NCBI RefSeq assembly: GCF_032854445.1
Contig: NC_088295.1
Span: 73,624,028-73,688,027, forward strand
Source of the DNA: Liolophura sinensis
Lineage: Eukaryota > Mollusca > Polyplacophora > Chitonida > Chitonidae
Direction: 5' to 3'
DNA: 64,000 nucleotides
The translations under genes were made by a program, and so were the position numbers. The notes beneath the pieces are model-generated. The model was not told the origin of the DNA. It made no database searches and was given only the letters and a program-made list of their open reading frames with translations. This document shows, in pieces, positions 49,806-61,376 of this stretch (positions are counted from its first letter, which is position 1; each line of letters begins with the position of its first letter).

Positions 49806-52800
49806 TTTTTGATATATGACTTTGCGCTTAAGTAAGACTGGTTTTACTATTAAGAAAATGTTACCCACGAAATTTGGTACATTATTTTCGTTTGGAAATG
49901 TGTTTTGGGGCGTATAATTGTAACCCCATCGATGTCACATAATGGAAAGCCGTCAACTGAGCGACAGCAGAGCATTGGGTTAATACTTATTCCCGTGTGG
50001 TGCAGTAAGCCTGAACACTTAACCTCTCGTAAAACGTGTCAACTGACCGCCTAATATACATATTAAATGCCCAGTGGTATATAACGTGTCGCATTGACGG
50101 TATTCATACAGCATATATATATATATATATGTATATCTGATAAGATAAATGAATAAATGATGTGCATTAATTACATTTACATTACATTTTTACAGTTATA
50201 GGCATATTGCAACTGGAATATTGTGTTGGAGGCAGGGGGACATTCTTGTTGATGGGGGAGAGGGCGATTGATGTTTATATAGGGGGTGACTGATGTTCAT
50301 ACACCTGCTAAAATGTATAGGGAGTTGTATATTTCACGATTACAAAAAAATATTGGGTATTTTTGACGGACTACATTTTTATTTGTTTACCAGCTAACAA
50401 AAACTGTCATAATACGTTAAAACTTAATGCCGTCATCATTATATAATGTAATAGACGACTTTTTTCGGTAAAAAAGTATAATTGCACACTTACCTCACAT
50501 CTATTGGTTGTACCTCATACTCCAGTAGAACAGCCGGTAAAAACGACAGTTGAAAATAGCTTCAATATAAAGGTATTTTCTTCAGTGTCGTGAGATCCCA
50601 TAGGCTTTAACATCAGTGGTTCAGCATGATTGACAAATTCCTTCCTCGTACAAATTCTTGAAATATCTCCGTATTCCTATGTTAACATATCAGTACCATG
50701 AACCACGAAGCACAACATAGATTGCTTTCAGTTTAAGAAACTTCACCGAGTGTAGCGTGAATGGTAACGTGGATTGCAGAATATTGTATCCGACCTGGAT
50801 GACAGGATAATGCACGAACTGACGTGCTCTGCAGTAGTCCTTTTCGTGGGTGCAAATTTTCGGTACATGTCCCGCCTACCGGTTACATCAGCGCACGGCT
50901 AAACTGTCTGACAATCATCAATGGCATCTAAAATTAGCAGAGGGGAACTCGTAAAGTAATAAAGTCAGTCTGTTTTGGCTCACTGCGACCAAAATCGTGT
51001 AAAAAGACATTTCGTATTTTCTACGATATAAACTCTGCAAAGCATGAGCTGTTAAAATTATTACTAGTTTTGATGTTGTTTCTTTATACTGCGCAAAAGA
51101 GTACATGCAGGGTTTTTTGTGTATATAGACATTTAGCCTTTCCCGAGAAAACGATCATAGTTTTACGAGCATTTTATTACCACAGCTTCCAACAAAGGAA
51201 CGTATGATTAAAAGAAGTATGCCCACTGCTTTTATGCCCACGATTTCTGACGCTATCGCTGATTTTTTGCTTACTTATTAAGCCTTTCACACACTTCCCC
51301 GAGGATGCAATTTTCTTAATGACTGCTTTAAAGAGTTATAATCCTTAGCAAGTATTTCGGAGCGTAATATCCACTCGTTTAAGGTCTGAGGGAATACTTA
51401 AAGGACAGCCTTCTTTTTCTATTTATACCTGCGATTTTGTTTTCGGTTGAAGTACCCACAAGCGTTGCGGGGGCTAATCAGTACTAATATAGAGCAGACT
51501 ACAAAGTCGAAGTCACTTTGAAGAATATCAAATATTTTACGATCGTCTAGCTTAGACAATTTTCATTTAGTTTGCAAAGCGTCTGTCCGCATGCTCTGTT
51601 AACACCTCTTTTATTTAGCTAACAGAATAGCTTGAAAGAGTTCTCCCTCTTTTAACGCTCTCCGGCATTTTCTTGACCGAGCGTTACAGTGGATGTATCC
51701 AGTCAGTTATGGTAGATAGGCATTCTCCTCACGTTCTCTTTCCCATTCTATGTTTGTTGTATACTTCAGTTTAAAAATGGGGGTGTACTTCATTTTAGCT
51801 TAGAGCTGATCTCGACGCTTTCCACCTCTTAAAACAGTTTTATGTCCTTTCGCTCCTGGGATCAAAGAGACGGTATCAACGTTAAAACCGTGTGTGGTTG
51901 GAAGAAGGCGACAGGCCTCAGTGTTTGCCCCAACCGCCATATAGAACAAGAGGAGTTTTATGCCCAATTTGATGGGGCTGTCGTTGATTGTTTATGTGCG
52001 ACCAGCTTAGGGACTGTGGTTTTTCGCCAGGGTTTTGAAAAAAAGGAACTTGTTTCATTGAGAACAACATAAAATAGTTGGAGATATCTTAAACTTTTAA
52101 AACCTCAGAAAGGGTGTAAAGTGGATATAAACTTCACAAAAGTGAGGTCAAAAGACATCTTGCATCCCTCTCTAACAAAAGATCAAAGAGCATCGAAAGG
52201 GACTCAAGTCTGAGAAACAATTTCAGGACAATCGTGAAATATCGAAGTCGTTGGCAGCCAAAAAATCCCACCGGGACACCCGTCTGCGTCTGTGACACCG
52301 AGAACCAAATTATTGGCCTTCAGACACAAAAGAGTTATCGCGACAAACTTTGTGGCTCTAACAACTGGCTTGTTTGAGGGGAATTTCACAAGGTGAAGTG
52401 GAATGGTAAACTGATAAAGGAAACATGGTTTATAGTCCATGGTATAGACCGACGAAACTTTGAAATAGGTGGTCAAACTGTATCAGTCAATCTAATAGTG
52501 TGTCGGTAAAGGCACACACTTGTCCCTAAGGGCGATCGGTGTAGAGTTCAAACGGCAAGTGTTAAAACAGCACGTGAGTAATAACTGTACACGTCTGGGT
52601 CACAGTAATTACTGTCGGACTGGCCCTCACATAAGCGCTCGGGCGTGGGTGATTACGGCCCTCAGTCACTTGACGGACAGTCCAAATGCTTTGTTTGTGT
52701 GAAGTTTCACAGGTTTGTTCTGAGATACTCTGACCATTGTCGGCTAATGGACTAAGCAGAGTAACAAGCAGGTCTAGTGTCCTGACTCGTGTACAACGAC

Positions 52801-54305
52801 GCCATCGTACCGACATGTCAATAGTCTCCGGCAATTACGATAACAAAACAATGGCGATCTCTCAAAGAATCACTGGTCCCATGGCACTGCGCATGTCCAG
52901 CACACAGTCTACTTGCTACAGGTAGGTCTTTCCTCATGCCCTTTGTTCTTGTTAGTAGTTTCAGTGGTTCAACTATTGTTTCAACGTTGGTTGGTTGAAA
53001 CTATGTTTCAACGGACATATGTCAGTATCACATTTATGTATCAGTTCAATTTGTGTCCATCATGCGACCTCACAAAGGTAATCCCCTTCAAGACAAAAAC
53101 GAATGAAACACTCCACTCCAGTGTTGTAACTATCCAATCAGCTGTTTTTTCCTGTTCGAACTTGTTGCGCAGATATAAGGATTTAAGTGCTGTTACTTTT
53201 ATCAAGATAAAAGGTTCGATTTTTTGAGTGAAATCTTTCTCTGGTATATGAAAACTGTACCGCGGCATTGAATTTTGTAGCGTTTAATAAATTTTGAATT
53301 GAACTAATATACAATTTATAAGAAATTCGGGACGGACTTGACATCCTAATACAAGATACAGTAGTTATAAGCACATGTTCATCCTGTCTACAATTTCCGA
53401 GTTAAATTATTATTTTAATAATATCTCATTTTACAGTAGATTAATTGCTATTGTAAATATTATCAGTATTGTTGTTCAGCACTTATGCGTTGAAACTTAA
53501 ACACTGGGGCCTGACACTGTGGTCATGTAAATGCTCTATTTAAATTTGGAAATTCTCAAATATAAAAATGTGTCCATGAATCAAACGTTTAAGTCTATTA
53601 AATATGTTTTTGCTTGTAAAAAGGTATACCACAATTTGGCCAGAAAGAAGCATTGAAGCACACACATCAATGTCAAAATGGGTGGGTAAAAATCTATCAG
53701 TCATTTTCCTTGGATTGCAGAGACATTGTCGGCGTGGTTATGTTATTGCTTACGAAGTGGTGTAATGCTGAAAGCATACAAAATTATATCAAGCTAATCA
53801 AGCGATGGCAGAAACCTTACATTTTATGCTTTTTTGGAGGTTTTCCGGTTGGTTTGACGTATCTACAACACACCTTTGATTTGGTACTTTGATGCACGCA
53901 CATGGCATCACCTGGGGAATTTTCCATACTATTTTAAACAGAGTAGTGTTGATGAACAGACATGGAATAGAACGATTACGAGTAATCAGTATATATCGAC
54001 CACGAGAAGAAAATTCGTAAGGGCACAATTTATGCCTGATCTTTGTTTTGGAAAAAAGGGGAGTAACTCTACAGGGCATAAACTTGATAGTTTACTCAAA
54101 TTATTTTGACGGGTACATTAGAGATGCTTCTCCATGTATTCGTCACCATGTACCGACTGTTCCAACAATAAATAAGTTTCCACCGATTAAGATCTAAACA
54201 ACAGCGAATATTAAATACCAGATGGAATACACTTCACTTATGATATTGTTTTCGTAATTGTTTTAAACAGTTGGTTTTGTTCTGAAAAATCAAACATTAA
54301 AAACC
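49806..54305. other. No gene recognised
   Basis: A TA microsatellite is at 50111-50131. Frames at 51842-52072 (+), 52204-52476 (-), 52562-52834 (-), 52913-53227 (+) and 53653-54109 are unrecognised and overlap one another. A possible degenerate tRNA-like stretch is at 52505-52560 (contains gagttcaaacgg) but cannot be folded convincingly. Confidence 0.4.
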
Positions 54306-54692
54306 TCAGTAATTTTTAGGGACAATCAGTAAAAAATGTGGGTAGGTTTTTACAAACTTCATGTTCATTAACAAGCATTTTTTGGGGGCCGTAGAATTTA
54401 AACATTCTGGAAAGGAAAGATCAAACTGATAAATTAAGAAGTCACATGTTGTTGCTAGTATTACACCAATCAACAGGCAATACAACATGGCACCGATCAT
54501 GTTTACATAGTTAAGGGCATCACCTGCCTTTTGACTGTTTACACAGCTGTGTTGTAGCCTTGAGTTATCACCCTTGATGGACTCTCCAGTCTTACCTCGA
54601 ATTGCGGGGACAGGCACAAGGTCTGACCTCTTCTGACCTCGAAATACTTTATTCCACGATGTAGAGAAAGTAAGCCGTAAATAAGTCCCCAT
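54306..54692 (-). other. 128-codon open frame with a hydrophobic segment, coding status unknown
   Basis: The product begins MGTYLRLTFSTSWNKVF and has a polar first half. A hydrophobic run around residues 64-88 (about NMIGAMLYCLLIGVILATTCDF) could span a membrane. No upstream promoter, splice context or family is recognised, and a frame of this length is expected by chance in a window this size. Confidence 0.15.
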
Positions 54693-55162
54693 TTTGATGA
54701 AAAATACACTTGTGAAAATATTTTGAGTGGGGTGTATTTCCCACGTACTTATCCCGACTACACGATATAGGTATGATCATTCTCAAGTTGGACAAACGTT
54801 TTGAAGTTACCCGTTAATAATTTTAGCACACATAAAATTAATTACTGTTGCGTAATTCAAAGTTGCATGATGAAATTGAAATATAATGAAACGAAATGAA
54901 TTTTTGGTTCATGATCACCCCCTCCCCTCATCCCTCACCTGCCATTCTGAATGTTATAAATTAACGTCACATTGTAGCAACGATTTGGTGGCAAAATTAA
55001 TCTAGAGAATTTAAACACGATATTTCAGGTATATGACATCGAAGCATTCTGTGGATGAAACAGAAACGGGAAAAACTGACGAAAATGTGACGTGTCTTAA
55101 GAACTTTCCCACAGGAAAGCACGGTTCCATTAACGGTGTTTTGGCTATATATTTTTCGCTAC
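54693..55162. other. No gene recognised
   Basis: AT-rich, with a C-rich run at about 54919-54942. Confidence 0.45.
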
Positions 55163-55665
55163 ACAAATACTACTTTGATGTTAAATCAACTTTGTGCGCT
55201 ATTGTGAAAGCTGTGTTTCTTTTCGAGATTGGATAAGATGACCATTTGTATACTTTTTGTGAGGGACGTTCGATTGAGAGGATGAAGGAAAATCTGTAGA
55301 CGGAAAGCAAACTGTAAGGTTAATTTTTTTTCCTAACATTTAACACTGAAATTGTCCATGTACAAATACTAAGCTCATCTTAAATCAACTTTGAGTACTA
55401 TTATGAAAAATGTTTCAAGATGACCATTTGTAGCACTGTACTTTTGGCGATGGGCGCACAAGTGATAGGTTAGAAGAAAATTTGTACACGGATAGAAAAA
55501 AAAGGAAGATCGATATTTTTTTCTAACTTTTAACGTTCGAATTTTCCATGGACAAATACTAAGTTGATCTTAAATCAAAGTTGTGCACTATTGTGAGAAA
55601 TGTTATTTCTTTTCGGGATTGATTTAAGATGACCATTTGTATACTTTTTATGTTGAATAAATTTA
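55163..55665 (+). repeat. Tandem repeat, about 190-199 bp x 2.6
   Basis: 'acaaatact' followed by a 'taaatcaactttg'-type word starts copies at 55163, 55362 and 55552 (spacings 199 and 190). Each continues with 'gatgaccatttgta' and a 'gaaaatttgtacacgga'-like stretch in the first two; the third copy ends near 'gatgaccatttgtatacttt'. Divergence is moderate, with small indels. Confidence 0.88.
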
Positions 55666-56712
55666 GCACTTGTCCGTCTGTTATTTCCACTGATAACAGC
55701 TAAATTCTTTAGCAGACATCAAGCCATGAGAATACATAGTGATTTACCACAGTCCTGCTGTCTGGTTCAAAGAAAGCGAGGGCGCTGCGTCTGACCCATG
55801 ACACATATATTCCATGCTCCGTTTCCTCGCATAGCTTAAACGCGAGTCAAGTCTCTTTACACGTGTAAAGTAATTACGTCAACATGTGTCAGAATGATGT
55901 GACATTCAAACAAACCAACAAGCAAAACACTTTACGCAAATGATTTCCTGAAAAAACATGGCTGATCTGGTTTCTGTTACATACGTGTTTACTCACTTTG
56001 GAAATCTTTATAGGTCTACCTGGCGTGATTTTTGTTGGAGATAAGAAAATTTTTAGAGTTTGACAAGCATTCAAACAACAACTATAGGCGTCATCGAAAA
56101 AAGTGTTTGGTTCCAAAACTCTAGAAACTTTTCCGTAAAATTGTCAAAAACAACGTTTTCGCTGTATAGGTGATAAGTATGCAATCTTTCTGCTAAAACT
56201 CACATAAAGCGCTTGAACTAAGTTTGTTACTTAGAGAAGGGAAGCGAAACAAGTCCAAACTACATGGTATAAGCCTCTGTAATGAATACTAACTGCCCGA
56301 TCTGCTCAAATCGTACACTTTCCTTGAACAAAGTATTCTGGGTAGATATCGCCGTCGTTTTTTAAAGTCTGATAAGGTTTTAATTGTGACAGGGACAGCG
56401 ATCTGCTGTGTGTAAAACAGCAGAAGTCTTGTCTTTCTGATGGCGTCCAGGACGGGACTGTTTGTGGACAAGGGGGAGGCAACTGTTAGAGAGATTGATT
56501 CGGGACCACCAACGTTGATATAACAAAGCTCTGCTGGTCGATTTCTCGAGAAGATAACATATAGAGAGAATGTCCCACGAGCTCAAACGTTTTAATGCTT
56601 GCTCCAAAGACGATATTTTTGAGATTGTTGTTATAACTACATCCAGCATGCAAACACAAAGACACTTTTATATTAATGTTTCCAGTAGTGTCAGAAGATA
56701 AAGTGGAATTTG
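55666..56712. other. No gene recognised
   Basis: Minus frames at 55889-56116 and 56289-56649 overlap and are unrecognised. Confidence 0.4.
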
Positions 56713-57001
56713 TTTTGAACTAAGATTTTTTTTTTTTGATTGGTGTTTTACGCCGTACTCAAGAATATTTCACTTATACGAGGGCGGCCAGCATTATGTT
56801 GGGCGGAAACCGGGCAGAGCCCGGGGGAAACCCACGACCATTCGCAGGTTGCTGACAGACCTTCCCACATACGGCTGGAGAGGAAGCCAGCATGAGCTGG
56901 ACTTGAACTCACAGCGACAGCATTGGTGAGAGACTCCTGGGTCATTACGCTGCGCTAGCGCGCTAACCAACTGAGCCACGGAGGCCCCTTTTGAACTAAG
57001 A
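56713..57001 (-). mobile_element. Full-length SINE with perfect 13-bp target duplication, reverse strand
   Basis: The best-preserved copy. The element is 56726-56988 and starts with a T12 run (poly(A) tail on the minus strand). Body words match the other copies, the B box complement ggacttgaactc is at 56899-56910, and the A box complement ccaactgagcca at 56967-56978. The head ends 'cacggaggcccc' at 56988. The direct repeat ttttgaactaaga lies at 56713-56725 and 56989-57001. Intact boxes, tail and duplication point to a comparatively recent insertion. The frames at 56748-56979 are SINE-derived. Confidence 0.96.
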
Positions 57002-57530
57002 ACTTAAACAGAAATCTCGTGACACACCTATGTACCTTTGCGGTTTTTCTGTCTGATTAGGACCAATGATCTGAAAGATATATATTGAGACATATAAGAT
57101 TGTAAACGGTTTCTTGCTTTACATGTACTGTAATACGATGGAGACAAGTAAAATATACAGTTGTCCGAACAGTGAAGTTTTATTCAGGGTTTTCCAATTA
57201 TTACAATACCAGGGTTCATCCCATCGAAGGGATGTGCATGAGTGCATGTATTCAAACAAGAAAATTAATGAACTAAGCACAGCGATTTCGCGAGCGGCGT
57301 GGTCTATACCGCAAGACCGCATTAGAAGAAATATAATCGCTTTAATTCGGGACAAAACTGAAGCAATGAATAAATAACAAAAAAACGTAAATTTTTTTTC
57401 AGTAAGCGGAATAATACTCAGTTAATCATCTCCGTCTAGGTGTAGGAAAAGATATAGAATGAAAATAACGACATTGCAATGACTAGAGGTGAGGCTCTTA
57501 TTATAGCTTTTCTGTTGAAGGCTTTTATCT
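57002..57530. other. No gene recognised
   Basis: Complementary frames at 57114-57377 overlap. The + product starts MLYMYCNTMETSKIYSC and ends in a charged region (RRNIIALIRDKTEAMNK) but is not recognised. Confidence 0.4.
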
Positions 57531-57740
57531 TTATTTATTTTTGTAAGCCGTTTCTAAAGCTCTTTACCAGAAAGGTCACAGGTTCGAACCCTGATAACGC
57601 TGCTTCTCTTTCATCTTTCTATATTATTTCTATATTGTTTTTGAATGTATGTCTTTTACGCAGTCTACATAAATGGAAAGGTTGATATTCCTGGAAGTAA
57701 ATAAATAAATAAATAAATAGCCTACGGCGTAAAACAGCTA
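57531..57740 (+). mobile_element. Candidate SINE of another type, with B box and TAAA tail
   Basis: A perfect B box (ggttcgaaccc, 57581-57591) is preceded by 'tctttaccagaaaggtcaca', which resembles the second half of a tRNA; the A box is not recognisable. About 110 bp later a run of TAAA units (57698-57719) forms a tail. It is followed by 'tacggcgtaaaac' (57721-57735 region), a piece of the main SINE's 3' end, so two elements may be joined here. Confidence 0.55.
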
Positions 57741-58379
57741 TGGAATGAATAAGTAAACGGAGTGATGCGGTGAGATTGCACCCCCAATCCGCCACGTTCT
57801 GTGTAATATGACCTTATCTATAGATTTGAAACTATAGATCACATTTTAAGCATAAATGTCTACATAATGTATTGTTTTCACTTCGAAAATAGTGAAAACA
57901 ATCCTACCCCAGTTTTCCGATCGCCGGCATTGAACAAAATTTTTTTGAATTTGGTGACAAGAAGCTGTCAACGACGCTTGCGTGTCGGTTTATCAGTTGT
58001 GACTTACCCCGGGTACATCAGTTTCACTAAACATCATGATGGAAGTGAAAAAATGACCATTAAATAGCTAACTAAATAAATAAATAAAACAAATGTAAAC
58101 TGAACATTTCATTCAGATCAATAGCTAGTAAACACGCAGCCCTTCGCATAACGCCAGCAATCTTGCCTATATTAATTCTTTAAATCTCGTAATACACTAT
58201 TCTGACAATATTGCAATGTCTAAAGTAGAATGTCTTATTTATATCAGCAATATATACAATTTCATTAAAAGCTACCAAAACGAACGGAAAAGACGAATAG
58301 GTTGTTCAAACTTTTAATCGACGGTATATTTAATTAATATTTGTCTAAGCTTGGCAAAAGAAACTCCCAAAAAGCCAAT
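57741..58379. other. No gene recognised
   Basis: A short frame at 57867-58067 (+) is unrecognised. AAAT units are at about 58070-58088. Confidence 0.4.
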
Positions 58380-58575
58380 ATGTACAGTTTTGTACACATG
58401 CGTTTTGTGACTAGCGATGTAAACAAGATGTGTATCACAGGTATACAATTTGGTTCACATTAAAGGTGTATGTGTACATAAAGATGATGTATTCTAAGTA
58501 CACACTGAAGTTCCTGCGCAAATTTGTCACCTTTAATCTGGTACACATGTTGTGTATCTTCTGTACACATTTGCT
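58380..58575. repeat. Imperfect inverted repeat, possible MITE remnant
   Basis: 'attaaaggtg' (58459-58468) and its near complement 'cacctttaat' (58528-58537) sit inside longer imperfect arms rich in gtacac/gtgtac words ('ttgtacacatgcg' at the left, 'ctgtacacatttgc' at the right). This foldback layout fits a non-autonomous DNA element, but no clean terminal repeat or target duplication was found. Confidence 0.5.
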
Positions 58576-59257
58576 TTAAATAGCAATTGTGATATTGCAA
58601 TGAGCATGGTGTTCTTATAACTTTGCAAAAGTTCTGTCAAGTCGTAGGTCTGCATGTCTATCTTTTCCCCTGGACATATTCACCTTGACCCAACATCGCG
58701 CTACCTGTTAAGTCCAGTTTCCGCGTGTCAAGCATGAACATGATGCAAGAATTATGACACTCGTGACCTAAAGCAACTCTGGTGTAAATTATGCGATGAG
58801 CTGTCCAACCTACTGTCAGGACCGTAATTTCCTATCTCGTTTACATTAATTTTAACTGTTGGTGACTAGCGAGTCAAGACACGCCCCATCCTCTCAAGGT
58901 GTAACCAATACTACATCAGGCACCGCCTGTCTATGCGCCGAGGAACGAGGCGCTCTACGCAAAACTTAAAAGGTGACAAAAACTAAATTGGCAAGATTAC
59001 TCTGGTATCTGCATTAGTTGCCAATCACAATGCATGGAATCATGCGACAGAACACCTGTATTTTTCTTTGTCACAAGAATCGGAAAACTTCCTCAAAATA
59101 TTTAAATTTCCCGGATAATGAAAATCCGGCTATAGCGGACAGATTTAATAAAAGCACTGATAGCTGCGCTTAAAGCTTTCATATTAAATGGACAATCTAA
59201 CACGAGTCAAAATACTTAAAGGTATTTGGACCAATCAAAATAGGTTTCAGTACGTAT
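58576..59257. other. No gene recognised
   Basis: No open frame above 60 codons. Mixed composition, no repeats. Confidence 0.45.
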
Positions 59258-60095
59258 CACCAGTATTCTAATATCTGAAACGGAAGTGTTTTAACAAATA
59301 ATAGGTAACAAGTCGTAAGCTAGCCAGCAACAAGGTCATAGTTTGTTTACCCTCTACCAAGGGTTTATTTTGTCTGTTTGTTTTATTGGTAAGAATTTGA
59401 GTATCCTGTATGTTTCTCAGCAGGACAATTTTCAGAAAATTAAATGAGAATTTGATGAAAATGCAAGTTTCGTCAAACCCTAGCCAAATCCTAACGCTAA
59501 GATAAATGTAAGTTAACCCTAGCTTAACCTTAACAATCCCTAACCCTAACGGTAACCCTTAGTTTAAAGCCCATGTCTAAGCTTAATCCAGCCTTTAACC
59601 TTAAACGTAACCCTATGAATATAAGGCTCAATATCATGTCTCATCTTATTCTTACCTTTTTTTCTCCCATTTTGTATAACAAAAGTTCAGATGTTTGAAA
59701 CAGAGGTGTTCCGTAAAATAATTGCAAATAGATCGTAAGCTATCAAATAAGATCATATTTTGTTTACATCTAGCAGGTGTTTATTTCGACTGTTTATTTT
59801 AATGGTAAACCTTTATCTATATATGACCCTTAGCAGTACAAATTTTAAAGAATGAAATAAAAAAAACCCGAAAGAAAATGAAACTTTCGGCCAATCCTAA
59901 CTTAACCCTAGTTAACATTAAGCTACCCTAGTTAACCTTAAGCAGGCACACCTTCAGCTAACCCCTATCAGAACCCCAACCCTTTTCCCAGCTTAGTCCT
60001 TGTTTAACCCTGACCTAGCCCTATAAACCCTATCCCTAATGTAACCCAGAGTACAGAACGCTCAATGTCAACTTTTATTACGCAATGTTTACATA
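59258..60095 (+). repeat. 420-bp tandem duplication with telomere-like CCCTAA tracts
   Basis: Two diverged copies: 'gtgtt...tcgtaagcta' words lie at 59288 and 59313 in the first copy and exactly 420 bp later in the second, followed by matching 'tgtttac', 'gtttattttg/gtttatttcg' and 'tggtaa' stretches. Each copy then has a degenerate tract of ccctaa/taaccc-like words (about 59477-59620 and 59893-60055), the best run being 'cctaaccctaacggtaaccc' at 59549-59568. The spacers between words vary, so this is not a clean telomeric array. Confidence 0.85.
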
Positions 60096-61230
60096 AAAAC
60101 TAGCCTTGTAAACATTTTTTTAGTTAAAAAACCTTGAAATATGTTTTATATGTGTACTTGTTTTTGCGAAGCCCTGACGTTGCCGGAAAGGCACGTCCCG
60201 CTGGTTTCCTCTGATTTACAAAGAAAGGTGCTTTTTGCTAAAGCACTGGGGGTCCACTTTACACTCTAACGAGAAGCACTAGATCATGTATACACGGAAA
60301 GATCCCTTCTCCTTTAAGACGCTTTCATCGCATTTAACCCTGTAAAATACCCATAAAGGGACGATACCTTGCCTTCTCTCTCACAGCTGGGGAGAGTGTG
60401 ATAACAATGGGGAAGTTTCAGCCTCAATCATAATTTCCAGTCACTGGTGGTCGCTTCCAAATTAAACGTTAAGGGTAAGAAAATAGCGTCCTCTGAGCCC
60501 ACATAATGCTTTAGCCATCTGACGATTTATGATTGGAGTCTGCAGGGCGGACCTTCTCTAAATACATGTGAGTTCTTCAGAAGCGGAGTTCTATTACATA
60601 ACGACACGACCGTAGATCATTCGGTATAACCTGTAAATCAGTGTTGTAATTAGGAGCTTTTTGGCCTGTGAAGCTTCGATATCGCATGTAAATCTGCCTA
60701 CTGAACACTAACATCGTTTTACATCTTGAGAAAACCGATTCCAGTGTCAGTTTTGAGGCACCCCCTGCGACAAGCCCTCTCAAGATACGACCTCGCATTG
60801 TTTGTGATCGAATTTATAGCTGTGAGGCAACTAAGGCTGCGAAAAAACAATTTCCTTTGGTTGAATAATTACACAGTGTATCACATCTCTTTTCGCCTCT
60901 GTGGTGATTTGAACTTTCATATCTGATGAACATTTGGCCCCTTTCTTAATAAATCCAGAGCTAACAGGTTTGGAACAAAAGGGTAACGAAAGAAGGAAGG
61001 TCTCTGGGTACAGGTTGCCTGGGTCGGTAATATCGGCCAGGCATCGCCTTGTCACCTGCAGCAGTCTCGGGTAATACGTCTCGGAAATTCCCGCTGTATA
61101 TTAGGCCAAAGTTGGCAGAAATCGTGTCGGATACAAGAAGTTCTGACGCTGAAGCGAACAATTTCCAGGTCACCTACCTAATCTTTGTGGAAAAACACAA
61201 AGAAGAATAAAGTTCTGCTGTGCAGAAAAG
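60096..61230. other. No gene recognised
   Basis: Frames at 60577-61173 on both strands are short and overlapping. No domain is recognised. Confidence 0.4.
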
Positions 61231-61376
61231 TATTGATTGAATTGCTGTTTAACGTCACACTAAAGGATTTTTAACTGATATGATGACGGTCAGTTTTATG
61301 GTTTGAGGAAACCAGAGCCCCCGTTGTAAACCAGTGGTCTTGAAAATTTGCAGACGACCTTTTTCATCCACGCAAG
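61231..61376 (-). mobile_element. Diverged SINE fragment, reverse strand
   Basis: 'gattgaattgctgtttaacg', 'gatttttaactgatatgatg', 'cggtcagttttatggtttga' and 'ggaaaccagagcccccgttg' keep the order of the SINE 3' half at low identity. The 'tttaacgtcacac' variant resembles the copy at 45857 ('tttaacgccacac'), so it may belong to another subfamily. The head is absent. Confidence 0.65.

Noticed and set aside
52505-52560. A degenerate tRNA or SINE head
   Set aside because: Only a B-box-like gagttcaaacgg is convincing. No A box, body or tail follows.
59477-60055. A true telomere or chromosome end
   Set aside because: The CCCTAA-like words are irregular, form two separated tracts within a duplicated unit, and normal sequence continues on both sides.
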